DNA of 64,000 bases, taken from Paenibacillus sp. Soil787. GTDB taxonomy: Bacteria > Bacillota > Bacilli > Paenibacillales > NBRC-103111. The notes under the pieces were generated by a model. It was given only the letters and a program-made list of their open reading frames with translations, had not been told where the DNA came from and made no database searches. Both the position numbers and the translations under genes were made by a program. Below, one piece after another: positions 15,686 to 24,462 of this stretch (position 1 is the stretch's first letter; each line of letters begins with the position of its first letter). Location of the stretch: NCBI RefSeq assembly GCF_001429545.1, contig NZ_LMSP01000045.1:1731-65730 (forward strand), in the 5' to 3' direction.

Positions 15686-16645
15686 ATGCCATTATTTGAT
15701 TTTCCATTAGACAAGCTAATTACTTATGAAGGACGCAATCCCCGCCCTGAAGATTTCGATTCTTATTGGGAGCGGGCCATTGCTGAAATGAAGGCTGTCG
15801 ATCCTCAAATCGAACTTCGCCCGAGTGAATTTCAAGTGCCGTACGCCGAATGTTTTGATCTCTATTTTACAGGGGTCAAAGGAGCTCGTATTTATGCCAA
15901 ATATGTTCGTCCTAAAAACGCAAATAAGCCGCATCCGGCTATCGTTGAATTCCATGGTTACTCTGGAAACTCCGGCGATTGGTCAGGTAAATTACCGTAT
16001 GCCGCTCTAGGCTTCTCGTTCTTTTCCATGGATTGCCGTGGTCAAGGCGGTTTATCGGAAGATGCAGGCGGTGTAAAGGGGACGACACTTCGCGGGCATA
16101 TTGTTCGCGGCTTAGATGATCACCCGGATCAATTGTTGTATCGGGATATTTTCTTAGATACGGCTCAACTCGCCGGCATTGCGATGAACATGCCAGAGGT
16201 TGATCCCGAGCGTGTAGGCGCATTGGGTGGCTCTCAAGGGGGTGCCTTGACGATCGCATGTGCGGCACTCGAGCCTCGCGTTAAGCGGTTAGCGCCAGTT
16301 TATCCATTCCTTAGCGATTATAAGCGCGTATGGGAAATGGATTTGGCGAAGGATGCCTATCAGGAGCTGAAGGACTTCTTCCGCCGTCATGATCCACAGC
16401 ACAAACGCGAAGATGAAATATTCACGAAGCTGGGCTATATCGACATTCAGAATCTGGCTGATCGTATCCAAGGTGAAGTACTGATGGCCGTTGGTCTTAG
16501 CGACACCGTATGCCCGCCTTCCACGCAATTTGCTGCTTATAACAAAATCAAGTCGAAAAAGCAGTTTGAGTTGTACCCGGATTATGGTCATGAAGGTTTA
16601 CCTGGCTTCAGCGATAAAACCTTGCAATTTATGTTGGGCCTTTAA
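15686..16645 (+). CDS. CE7 acetyl xylan esterase / cephalosporin-C deacetylase type
   Basis: 319 residues from ATG 15686 (AAAGAGG eight bases upstream; an in-frame TTG at 15680 is less well placed). It is an alpha/beta-hydrolase of the AXE1/CE7 type. Visible hallmarks are FHGYSG, the RGQGG motif, the nucleophile elbow GGSQGG (Ser), the acid in GLSDTVCPPST and the catalytic His in YGHEG. CE7 enzymes remove O-acetyl groups from short xylo- and other oligosaccharides in the cytoplasm. No signal peptide. It is second in an operon behind the lyase-like protein, so it probably strips acetyl groups from the same imported oligosaccharide. A terminator follows. Confidence 0.93.
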   Translation: MPLFDFPLDKLITYEGRNPRPEDFDSYWERAIAEMKAVDPQIELRPSEFQVPYAECFDLYFTGVKGARIYAKYVRPKNANKPHPAIVEFHGYSGNSGDWSGKLPYAALGFSFFSMDCRGQGGLSEDAGGVKGTTLRGHIVRGLDDHPDQLLYRDIFLDTAQLAGIAMNMPEVDPERVGALGGSQGGALTIACAALEPRVKRLAPVYPFLSDYKRVWEMDLAKDAYQELKDFFRRHDPQHKREDEIFTKLGYIDIQNLADRIQGEVLMAVGLSDTVCPPSTQFAAYNKIKSKKQFELYPDYGHEGLPGFSDKTLQFMLGL

Positions 16646-16649
16646 AATG

Positions 16650-16687
16650 AAATGCCTCTCACATCTTCGTGATGGAGGGGCATTTTT
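16650..16687 (+). terminator. Intrinsic terminator after CE7 esterase
   Basis: AAATGCCTCTCACATC-TTCG-TGATGGAGGGGCATTTTT: a long stem with a TTCG tetraloop and a T-tail. Confidence 0.85.
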
Positions 16688-16691
16688 GGTT

Positions 16692-16785
16692 AGTAGATAA
16701 GAAAGTATAAGTTTTATACTCTTGCTTCGCATCTACCTTGACTAACGCGCTCGTCCCTGAAGGGCGGCGGAATCGTTTATCCTTG
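16692..16785. repeat. Family A interspersed element overlapping the araC-type gene end
   Basis: Starts AGTAGATAAGAAAGTATAAG and ends AATCGTTTATCCTTG, with an internal GTCC-CTGAA-GGGC hairpin, closely matching 3839-3930. Its right end overlaps the 3' end of the minus-strand AraC gene, so the TAA stop (16777-16779) and the last codons lie inside the element. Confidence 0.8.
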
Positions 16786-17661
16786 TCTATGCTGCTGTCG
16801 GAACTGGCTGGGAGTGACACCTGTCATCTTTTTAAACAGATGATTAAAAAATTTCATATCCTGATAGCCGACATTTGCAGCGACATCGCTAATCTTATGA
16901 TCGTTCGCTCTTAATTGCTGACAACAGGCTTCAATTCGCGCGTGCTGCACGTACTCCATGAAGGACATGCCCGTATGCTTTCTAAGCTGCCGATGAAGCT
17001 GACGCTCACTGATTGACAATCTGGCGGCGGCTTCCTTGAGCGAGATTGGGCTGCTGCAATGCCCGCGAATATGGGCGAGTAGACTATCCAAGTCCTGAAG
17101 ATTAGCTTTGGACACTTCCGGTGTGAAATCCATTTTGGAGCGATACATGTAAACAAGAAGCTGTGCCACACATGTTTGTAAAATTGTCATAAAACCGCTG
17201 CGATGGGCGTTATATTCGAAATGCAATCGTTCAAAAAGAGGCTGGAATTCCCCATTGCGTTCTTTAAACGAAAGCCAAGTAGCGTGTTTGGTTGCCTGCA
17301 TGAATAGGACGTTGAAGTCATCTTTATTGCCACTCAATTGCAAATGAAATAACTGGTTCAACCATTCCTGTGTGAAAATGCAATTGTAAACCACAAGGTT
17401 TTTTTTCTGAGCCACAGATGATGGGCGGAACACATGGGAGACTCCAACAGGAATGAAAAAGAGATCTCCTTTGGATACGGGTAACGAGGAATTGTCGATG
17501 TAGTGTGCACCGCTGCCCTCAGCTACATAGCTAATTTCAATGAAATCGTGCGTATGCTGCAGCATTTCAAATGATTCGTGAACTCGATTGACGAAAAGCG
17601 GAAGTTCCGGAAGGAAAAATTGATCGCCGGGCGTTTCGATAATGCTTCGTTTAATGGTCAT
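16777..17661 (-). CDS. AraC-family regulator with cupin domain
   Basis: 294 residues. The N-terminal cupin-like sensing domain (HDFIEISYVAEGSGAHYI, LFFIPVGVSHVF) covers residues 30-110. The C-terminal AraC double helix-turn-helix (ISLKEAAARLSISERQLHR, ISDVAANVGYQDMKFFNHLF, GVTPSQFRQ) covers 195-290. The ATG follows AGGAGTAAAACGAA. It is divergent from the GH78 gene (130-bp gap), the usual arrangement of an activator and its target, so it probably responds to rhamnose or a rhamnosyl oligosaccharide. The last residues and stop codon are supplied by a family A repeat, so the original C-terminus may have been slightly different. Confidence 0.9.
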   Translation of the reverse strand: MTIKRSIIETPGDQFFLPELPLFVNRVHESFEMLQHTHDFIEISYVAEGSGAHYIDNSSLPVSKGDLFFIPVGVSHVFRPSSVAQKKNLVVYNCIFTQEWLNQLFHLQLSGNKDDFNVLFMQATKHATWLSFKERNGEFQPLFERLHFEYNAHRSGFMTILQTCVAQLLVYMYRSKMDFTPEVSKANLQDLDSLLAHIRGHCSSPISLKEAAARLSISERQLHRQLRKHTGMSFMEYVQHARIEACCQQLRANDHKISDVAANVGYQDMKFFNHLFKKMTGVTPSQFRQQHRQG

Positions 17662-17791
17662 TTCGTTTTACTCCTGTTATGTCAATTAAGACCCTAATGA
17701 ATGTCGGAATTAACCCTGAAAATAAGTTCGCTATCATCATAAAATAAAGGCATTGAAGTAACAATCATTATTTTTGGTGGAGGCAACTGAC

Positions 17792-20791
17792 ATGAGACAT
17801 TTAGAAATCGACTGGCAAGCTCAATGGGTTTGGGGGAATGGTGAAGCAAGTCCGCGAAATGAGTGGCGGTGTTTCAGAAGGACATTCGATGTGGACGCTA
17901 AAGGCTGGGGAGCAGCAAAGTTATCTATAACTGCAGATTCACGATATGCTTTATATCTGAATGGAACCAAAGTAGGACGAGGTCCTGTTCGTTCATGGCC
18001 TTTTGAGCAGTCCTATGATACTTATGAAATTGGACATTTGCTGCACAAAGGACGGCCTAATGTAATTGGGGTCATGGTGCTGCATTTCGGTGTGTCCAAT
18101 TTCTACTATTTGCGCGGACGAGGCGGTTTGTTAGTGCAGATGGAGAGTGAGAATGAGGGTCATTCAGTCGTAGAGTTGGTGACGGATAATAGCTGGAAAA
18201 CTTCACTGCATCTTGGGTATGATAGCCGCTCTGGGCGGATGTCGTGTCAGCAAGGCTTTGCAGAGCGGATGGATGCGAGAGTTTGGCGGGCGGATTGGTA
18301 TTTGCCAGATTACGATGATTCTGCGTGGGATCAAGTCGCTATTGTTGGGGCTGTTGGTATTGAGCCTTGGAGCAAGCTTGTACCGAGAGATATTCCATTC
18401 CTTACAGAGGAAATCTTGTGGCCGGTTCGGATCGAATCCCTCCATCGCGTAAAGCCTGTAGCATGGACGGCATCGATTGATGTCCGCAATCAAATGGTGC
18501 CTGAGAGTGTGAATCATGCTAATCCAGTGGGATTTGCCGGGTATATAGCAACGGTAGTGAGAACCGAGAAGGCAGTAAAAGCTGTGTTAGGAATCGTTCA
18601 ACCCAGCACAGTGAAGGGATGCAGTGTGAATGGAGAGTGGCTGGATCCAGAGCGTTATACAGGTGTATTGCCGGAAAGGCATGTCGAAATAGAGCTGAAG
18701 GCGGGTGACAATCTCATCTTGTTGGAAACTACTGGCGTTGATCATGGCCGAACGCTGCAATTGGGCATTGATTGCGATGCTAATTTTGAGGTTGTTTCTC
18801 CGTTAGGGGAGACAGGTGGGGAACATGCACCATTTATTTCAATTGGTCCTTTTACATCTTTTGAATGCATTGATCACCAGGAACGTAATGATTCTTTGCA
18901 CCCATATGATGGATATGGCGCTTCTTCTACGGCGGGAGAACTGAAGGATGAATTGAATGATGAATTTAATGATGAATTAGATGCGGATGCCATTCCTGCT
19001 TTTAACACGTATGTGGAGATTCGCAGCATTGCTAGTGCAATGGATTTGAACCGCTTTATTGACTGGATTCGCCCGTTCCCACTGGAATTGGTGAGTAGGG
19101 ACTCAATCTTTGCACTCAGTGTCTGGAAAAAAGAAGCACAATCACAAGCTGTGCCTTACTCTTTGCAGCAGGCAGTTATCCCTAGTGTGAATCCGGCAAT
19201 ATTGCCGGGATATGAGGGTGCGGATACGGAAATCATTCTTGATTTTGGCCGTGAGTTTTCTGGCTTTATACAGTTTGAAGTAGATGCAGCTGAAGGAACC
19301 ATACTTGATTTCTATGGCTACGAATACATGCGCGACGGGTGGCGTCAAGATACGTTTGATTTAGATAATACGCTGCGTTACACGTGCTTAGAAGGGCGTC
19401 AATCGTATACTTCTTATGTGCGGAGAGGATTCCGCTATTTGATGGTTACGGTAAGGAATGCTGCAAGAGCTGTCAAAATGTACGGTGTACAGGTGCAGCA
19501 AAGTAATTATCCTATAGCAGAGATAGGCAAGTTCCAGAGTTCTGACGCGCTTTTGAACGATATATGGCAGATTAGTAAACACACAACCCGACTTTGTATG
19601 GAAGATACGTTCGTTGATTGTCCCGCTTATGAGCAAGTTTTCTGGGTTGGGGACAGCCGGAACGAGGCTTTAGTTAATTATTACGTGTTCGGAGCTACGG
19701 ACATTGTTGAGCGTTGTTTGCGGTTAGTGCCTGGTTCCAGAACACAAACAGCGTTATATGTGGATCAGGTTCCTAGTGGTTGGAGCAGCGTTATTCCGAA
19801 CTGGACGTTTTTCTGGGCGCTGGCTAGCTGTGAATATTACGAGCATACAGGAGATGAGGTTTTTGCGAAAGACTTATGGCCGCATATTCGTTATACCCTT
19901 GAGCATTATGAACAAAAGCTTGATGATCGTGGATTGCTGTTCATAAAAGGCTGGAACTTGCTGGACTGGGCACCGATTGATCAGCCGAATAATGGGGTAG
20001 TCACCCACCAGAATATGATTCTGGTCAAAACGCTGCGAAGCGCGGCTGAGTTGGCGAAAGCCGTAGGCGATGTGGGTGAAGCAGCTGAGTATGAAGGGAA
20101 AGCGCATCGGCTGAGCCAAGCCATTAACAAGCATTTATGGAGTGAGGAGCACGAGGCATACTTAGATTGTATCCATGCGAATGGCCGCGTTTCGACTGTT
20201 TTCAGTATGCAGACGCAGGTTATTGCGTACTTGTGTGGTGTCGCTGAGGGCGAACGTGCAGAGCAGATGAAGGCCTATTTGTTCGCTCCGCCGACGGATT
20301 TTGTTCAAATCGGCAGTCCGTTTATGTCATTCTTTTACTATGAGGCTCTCGCAAAATTGGGCAGCATCGGAATTGATCGGATGATTACAGATATGCGGCA
20401 GCATTTTGGGCAAATGATTACATATGACGCGACGAGCTGCTGGGAAATGTACCCGAATTTCGCGGAAAATAGAGCGAACCCTGACATGCTGACTCGCAGT
20501 CACTGTCATGCGTGGTCGGCGGCGCCTGGCTATTTCTTAGGCGCGCATGTGCTTGGAGTTACGCCCGCCGACAAAGGCTGGCGGAAGGTTGTTGTTGCCC
20601 CGCAGCCAGCGGATTTGCAGTGGGCAAGGGGCACTGTTCCGCTGCCGCAGGAAGGACGCATCGATGTCGCTTGGCGACTCGAGGAGGACGGACGCGTGAT
20701 GCGGCTGCAGGTTTGGGCGCCGCGCAGCGTGGATGTGGAGATCTGCATCCCGGACGGCAAGGACGGGATCGTGGAGCGTCACGAGGTTTGA
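17792..20791 (+). CDS. Alpha-L-rhamnosidase, GH78
   Basis: 999 residues from ATG 17792, which has GGTGGAGG eight bases upstream; an in-frame TTG at 17774 overlaps that site. The N-terminus is a beta-sandwich (RRTFDVD, YALYLNGTKVGRGPVRSWP). The catalytic (alpha/alpha)6 domain includes DCPAYEQVFWVGDSRNEAL, with Glu614 at the position of the GH78 general acid and Asp621 nearby, then the late HAWSAAPGYFLG segment. It should release terminal L-rhamnose from pectic or other glycans. No signal peptide is visible, so it is intracellular. An unusual acidic run (DELN-DEFN-DELD near residue 386) comes from a 12-bp DNA repeat. The last 300 bp are noticeably G+C-rich. It is divergent from the AraC regulator. 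Confidence 0.92.
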   Translation: MRHLEIDWQAQWVWGNGEASPRNEWRCFRRTFDVDAKGWGAAKLSITADSRYALYLNGTKVGRGPVRSWPFEQSYDTYEIGHLLHKGRPNVIGVMVLHFGVSNFYYLRGRGGLLVQMESENEGHSVVELVTDNSWKTSLHLGYDSRSGRMSCQQGFAERMDARVWRADWYLPDYDDSAWDQVAIVGAVGIEPWSKLVPRDIPFLTEEILWPVRIESLHRVKPVAWTASIDVRNQMVPESVNHANPVGFAGYIATVVRTEKAVKAVLGIVQPSTVKGCSVNGEWLDPERYTGVLPERHVEIELKAGDNLILLETTGVDHGRTLQLGIDCDANFEVVSPLGETGGEHAPFISIGPFTSFECIDHQERNDSLHPYDGYGASSTAGELKDELNDEFNDELDADAIPAFNTYVEIRSIASAMDLNRFIDWIRPFPLELVSRDSIFALSVWKKEAQSQAVPYSLQQAVIPSVNPAILPGYEGADTEIILDFGREFSGFIQFEVDAAEGTILDFYGYEYMRDGWRQDTFDLDNTLRYTCLEGRQSYTSYVRRGFRYLMVTVRNAARAVKMYGVQVQQSNYPIAEIGKFQSSDALLNDIWQISKHTTRLCMEDTFVDCPAYEQVFWVGDSRNEALVNYYVFGATDIVERCLRLVPGSRTQTALYVDQVPSGWSSVIPNWTFFWALASCEYYEHTGDEVFAKDLWPHIRYTLEHYEQKLDDRGLLFIKGWNLLDWAPIDQPNNGVVTHQNMILVKTLRSAAELAKAVGDVGEAAEYEGKAHRLSQAINKHLWSEEHEAYLDCIHANGRVSTVFSMQTQVIAYLCGVAEGERAEQMKAYLFAPPTDFVQIGSPFMSFFYYEALAKLGSIGIDRMITDMRQHFGQMITYDATSCWEMYPNFAENRANPDMLTRSHCHAWSAAPGYFLGAHVLGVTPADKGWRKVVVAPQPADLQWARGTVPLPQEGRIDVAWRLEEDGRVMRLQVWAPRSVDVEICIPDGKDGIVERHEV
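18947..18982 (+). repeat. In-frame 12-bp triplication inside GH78 gene
   Basis: GATGAATTGAAT, GATGAATTTAAT, GATGAATTAGAT in a row encode DELN-DEFN-DELD in a surface loop between domains. A slippage product, likely variable in length between strains. Confidence 0.7.
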
Positions 20792-20794
20792 CGT

Positions 20795-20826
20795 TGTTGA
20801 CGCCGGCTGGTGTGGCCGGCGCTCAA
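20795..20826 (+). terminator. GC-rich hairpin after GH78 gene
   Basis: GTTGACGCCGGC-TGGTG-TGGCCGGCGCTCAAC lies a few bases past the stop. The stem is strong but has no T-tract, so termination is likely but not certain. Confidence 0.5.
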
Positions 20827-21228
20827 CCGTCCATTTCGTGTCGACTATCCAATATAGCCGCTCCTTCAGCCAAGTAGCCAAATATGCAATGTTCACCCTC
20901 CCGTGAGCATATTCTTGATAATTTACACGCCCTCGCACTCAACTTTTTACTGTATACTACAACAAAAGAGCACATCCATCTGTTGGCTCAATCAAAGGCA
21001 AGCCGCACCCATAGTTTTTCTATCTGTATCCCACACTCAACCCGCGGGTTAGTGGGATGAGAAAGTGAATTTAGCCCGCTAATTAGCCTAGCTAGCATGG
21101 TTTTAGCCTGAGTGGAAGGTGATATGTGAATAATCATTCCGTATATAATTATGTTTTCCGTTTTTGACTTCTGGTTTGTGGGAGAAATGGTGAAGTGGAT
21201 TATGGAGAAGTGGGGTCAAAAGGAAGGC
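20827..21228. other. Gene-free stretch with one large palindrome
   Basis: No coding signal found. At 21028-21058 there is ATCCCACACTC-AACCCGCGGGTT-AGTGGGAT, a hairpin whose core AACCCGCGGGTT is perfect. It is the first part of a roughly 1.1-kb repeat-rich gap between GH78 and the two-component system. Confidence 0.5.
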
Positions 21229-21414
21229 AAGTTGTACAGCGTACAACAATTTCCTTGATTTCTTTTGAAAAAGCTTAGGAAGTTGCATTTTGTACAACAA
21301 TTTAGCCTATTTTCATACAATTGAGCAATTATTGGCTAGAATTGTTGCATTTTTAACAACATTTGTGAGAAAAACGTGTATTTACGAGCTTAATGTTGTA
21401 CAACGTACAACATT
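21229..21414. repeat. Family B element with GTTGTAC..GTACAAC palindromes, copy 1
   Basis: The first 80 bp (21229-21308) match 28258-28337 at both ends: AAGTTGTACAGCGTACAACA followed by ATTTCCTTGATTTCTT, and TGTACAACAATTTAGCCT at the other end. The region ends in a second palindrome, AATGTTGTAC-AAC-GTACAACATT at 21392-21414. Repeated TTGTAC/GTACAA boxes suggest a protein-binding or folding role. Confidence 0.75.
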
Positions 21415-21523
21415 ATCCGGATGAGACTATTAACTTACGGCTGGGGGCATAACCAGCTTTGCTTCTCCTCTGGCAAACACTCCATTAAAGGGCGGATTAA
21501 GTCTTTTTTAGATATACATCATT

Positions 21524-21826
21524 GAGAGGACCAAAATAATCTTCTCAGAGGAAAGAAAACAGCTAAATCCGGCTGAGAAGACCAAAATGGACGTCACAGA
21601 TCCAGTAAGAGGAGTATTGAACTGGAATTTGGGCTGAGAGGACCAAAAAAGTCTTCTCAGGGAGGAGAAAACAGATAAATCCAGCTGAGAAGACCCAAAT
21701 GGACGTCTCAGATCCAGTGAGAGGAGTATTGGACTGGAATTAGGGCTGAGAGGACCAAAAAAGTCCTCTCATAAGTGAAGAAGCAGTTAAATCCAGCTGA
21801 GAAGGCCGAAAAGGACGTCACAGATC
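21524..21826. repeat. 112-bp tandem repeat, about 2.7 copies
   Basis: Copies begin with GAGAGGACCAAAA at 21524, 21636 and 21748, exactly 112 bp apart; the third is cut short. Each holds GAGAGGACC...GTCTTCTCA and GCTGAGAAGACC...GGACGTC, two imperfect hairpins, then CAGATCCAGT-AGAGGAGTATT. There is no long ORF through all copies. Confidence 0.85.
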
Positions 21827-21906
21827 CTCGATCGAGGTATTAACCTGCGGTTTTCGGATGTTAACGCTAGCTTTTGGCGTTACATCCAAGGGCTTATACT
21901 TATGAA

Positions 21907-22632
21907 TCAAGCATTTTTCCTCCGGTACACCCTCTCCGGTCGGCCGACTACACCGTAAGACAGATCGGCGTATAAATCGCCTGAGCTGACTAAGTGCTCG
22001 AGGTAGCGGCGGCCAGTGGAGCGGCTGACACCGATTTCTTTGGCGATTTGATCAGCGGTCAAGCCGTCGGATGCGCTCGAAATCGCTTGTACGATTTTTA
22101 CCAACGTGAGCTTATCAATCCCTTTGGGCAGGAAGGAGGTATCCAAGTTGGTTTCTTTCTTGGAAGTTCCAGACATAAGGCGATCAACATCGCTCTGATT
22201 GATCATGCCGCTTTCGTTCATCCGACTCAGTTCACGATGGAAATTCAGATAGCGCATTAGTGTTTCTTGGAGCCGATTAAAGACTAATGGTTTAATGATA
22301 TAATCAAACGCACCGCTCCGTATAGCGTCACGAATGGCGTCTATTTCTTTGGCAGCTGTGATCATAATGACGTCTGTTTCCCGGTAATGCTGCCGAATAA
22401 AGGAAAGCATCTCTAAGCCGTTGGCGCCAGGTAAATAGACATCGAGTAGGACAAGATGCGGAGTCAGAATTTCCAACTGTTCCTTAGCTTGCCCCACATC
22501 CGTGGCGATACCGACAACGTGGAATCCATCTACTTTTTCGATGAATCGTCTGTTAATCTCAGCAATCTTGACATCATCTTCAACGATTAACACTTCAACG
22601 GTTTGATTCTGGTTTTCCTTCTGGTGTTCCAT
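21907..22632 (-). CDS. CitB/DcuR-type response regulator
   Basis: 241 residues from ATG 22632, with AAGGAG eight bases upstream; the open frame continues further up inside the kinase gene but without a start signal. Receiver domain: EDD near 18-20, phospho-acceptor Asp64 in LVLLDVYLPG, Thr in MITAAKE and Lys in YIIKPL. The C-terminal helix-turn-helix (LTADQIAKEIGVSRSTGRRYLEHL) is of the CitT/DctR/MalR type, which regulate dicarboxylate and citrate carriers. It overlaps the 3' end of its kinase gene by 38 bp. The divergent tctCBA operon is the probable target. Confidence 0.92.
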   Translation of the reverse strand: MEHQKENQNQTVEVLIVEDDVKIAEINRRFIEKVDGFHVVGIATDVGQAKEQLEILTPHLVLLDVYLPGANGLEMLSFIRQHYRETDVIMITAAKEIDAIRDAIRSGAFDYIIKPLVFNRLQETLMRYLNFHRELSRMNESGMINQSDVDRLMSGTSKKETNLDTSFLPKGIDKLTLVKIVQAISSASDGLTADQIAKEIGVSRSTGRRYLEHLVSSGDLYADLSYGVVGRPERVYRRKNA

Positions 22633-24238
22633 GGGGCAGACTCCTTTCTTTGAGATCAGGGATCTTGGGAATTGCAACGGTGAAAATGGTGCCGCCTGCG
22701 GGGTTTTTATGAAATGTAATGTACCCACTCAACTTTCCGACAGCATGCTGGACCAAAGCGAGACCAATGCCGCGGTGCTCCCCCTCTTTGGTCGAAAAGC
22801 CTTTTTCAAATACAGCCATACTTGTTTCCTCAGGAATGCCTACGCCTCGATCCTCGCATTCGATAATTAAATCCTCACCAAGGTCGGTTAGAAATAATTT
22901 CACATACGGCTCCGTCTGATCGCCACCAGCAAGTACCGCATCCATAGCATTGTCAACAAGGTTACCAATGATGGTGACGAGCAGATTTCGATCAATCTGA
23001 GCCGGGATGTCGCTGAATGAGCTTTCGTGGTCAATTTCGAACGTTATCTTTAATTCCTGCGCATGATTAAATTTGCCAATGAGCAGCCCGCCAATCATGG
23101 GATCCGGGATTTCTCGCATAATGAACTGTACCCAATTCTGATGCACATCTGCCTCCCGTGAGATAAGCTCGACAGCTTCTTGATACGATTCGAGTTGGAT
23201 TAATCCAGATATAACGTACAGCTTGTTCGAAAATTCATGCGTTTGCGCGCGAAGTGCTTCTGCAAAGCGTTTGACTTGAGACAGTTCTTCGGCCAATCGA
23301 TACAGCTCTGATTTGCTGCGAAAGCTCGAAACTGCACCTGTCACGCCTAGTTTACGCTCAATGATCGGTACTCGATTCACAATAACCTCATGGTCGCCAA
23401 TGAGCATTTCATGGTCAAATTCGGCTTTACCCGAACGAACGACTTCATACAATCTCGTATTTGGTATAACGTCCTCAATTTGTCTTCCAGTAATTTTTGC
23501 CGTGACAGGCAGCTGCAGAAGCTGAAGCGCATAGCGGTTTGCCATCGTTATGACACCCTCACGATTAACGGCAATAATGCCTTCGCGAATGGACTCAAGA
23601 ATCGCCTTCTTTTCGGTATATAAGGCGCCGATTTCCTTGGGCTCCAAGCCATGAATGGAACGCCGGACGTTATTGGCGATGAGGACAGAGCCGACAAGAC
23701 CGATGAGGAGAACGATCAAAGAGATCATCTCGATTCGTGTTTGATACGTTGTGGTAATTAATGCAATATCCTCTGTGAGGAAGCCAACCGATACGATACC
23801 AATAACTTGGCCATTATCGCCAAATACCGGAGCTTTCCCGCGGAGTGAGGGACCCAGAGACCCAATAGCCTTAGAAATAATGGATTTCCCCTCAAGCACG
23901 GGGCCGTTATCTCCTCCAACCATTTCTTTGCCTATTCGTTCAGGCAGGGGATGTGAATAACGGATCCCTTCGCGGTTACCAACAACGATGTATTCCGCAT
24001 CTATTTTCTCTCGTATGGTTTCCGCAATGGGTTGAATGACGGCCGAGGGATCATTTAATTGAAAGGCATGCCTGATTTCAGGCATACTAGCCACTGTTTC
24101 GGCTACCTTCAAGGCACGTGTACCAATCTGATCCTCAAGTGCGGATGTCATCAGGTAATAGAAAATACCGCCTAGACTTAGGATGATAAAGACAAGCAGT
24201 GAACAAATAATCAATATCAGCTTGGTTTGTAGCTTCAT
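22595..24238 (-). CDS. CitA/DcuS-type sensor histidine kinase
   Basis: 547 residues. One transmembrane helix at about 8-30, an extracytoplasmic CACHE/PAS-like sensor (residues 35-165, with VVGNREGIRYSHPLPERIGK and IGSLGPSLRGKAPVFGDNG typical of citrate/C4-dicarboxylate sensors), a second helix at about 172-190, a cytoplasmic PAS domain, and a Spo0B-like phospho-acceptor segment with His in RAQTHEFSNKLYVISGL. The ATPase domain shows N-box GNLVDNAMDA and GVGIPEE. The ligand is probably citrate or another tricarboxylate, judged from the neighbouring Tct transporter. It is divergent from tctC, and the response regulator follows with overlap. Confidence 0.93.
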   Translation of the reverse strand: MKLQTKLILIICSLLVFIILSLGGIFYYLMTSALEDQIGTRALKVAETVASMPEIRHAFQLNDPSAVIQPIAETIREKIDAEYIVVGNREGIRYSHPLPERIGKEMVGGDNGPVLEGKSIISKAIGSLGPSLRGKAPVFGDNGQVIGIVSVGFLTEDIALITTTYQTRIEMISLIVLLIGLVGSVLIANNVRRSIHGLEPKEIGALYTEKKAILESIREGIIAVNREGVITMANRYALQLLQLPVTAKITGRQIEDVIPNTRLYEVVRSGKAEFDHEMLIGDHEVIVNRVPIIERKLGVTGAVSSFRSKSELYRLAEELSQVKRFAEALRAQTHEFSNKLYVISGLIQLESYQEAVELISREADVHQNWVQFIMREIPDPMIGGLLIGKFNHAQELKITFEIDHESSFSDIPAQIDRNLLVTIIGNLVDNAMDAVLAGGDQTEPYVKLFLTDLGEDLIIECEDRGVGIPEETSMAVFEKGFSTKEGEHRGIGLALVQHAVGKLSGYITFHKNPAGGTIFTVAIPKIPDLKERSLPHGTPEGKPESNR

Positions 24239-24403
24239 TCCCGGATAAAGCCCCCCGTTTTTGCTTGTATTGTATCATAAAGCGCTCTCATTTTGAGGGA
24301 AAACGTATTGGAGCTGCCGTGAACAATATGAACAAAATGCCCAAAACGACGTTATTATAATTAATCTTGTTAAACTTTTCAATTTTCTATTCAGGTGATA
24401 TTC

Positions 24404-24417
24404 TGAAAGCGCTTCAA
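24404..24417 (+). promoter_or_regulatory. cre-like site upstream of tctC
   Basis: TGAAAGCGCTTCAA, close to the palindromic cre form TGAAAGCGCTTTCA with one base missing in the right half. It lies 45 bp before the tctC start and suggests CcpA-mediated catabolite repression of the transporter. Confidence 0.5.
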
Positions 24418-24462
24418 AGAAAGCGGATACACATATAAAACCAAAAAGTGGAGGGGTTTCTT

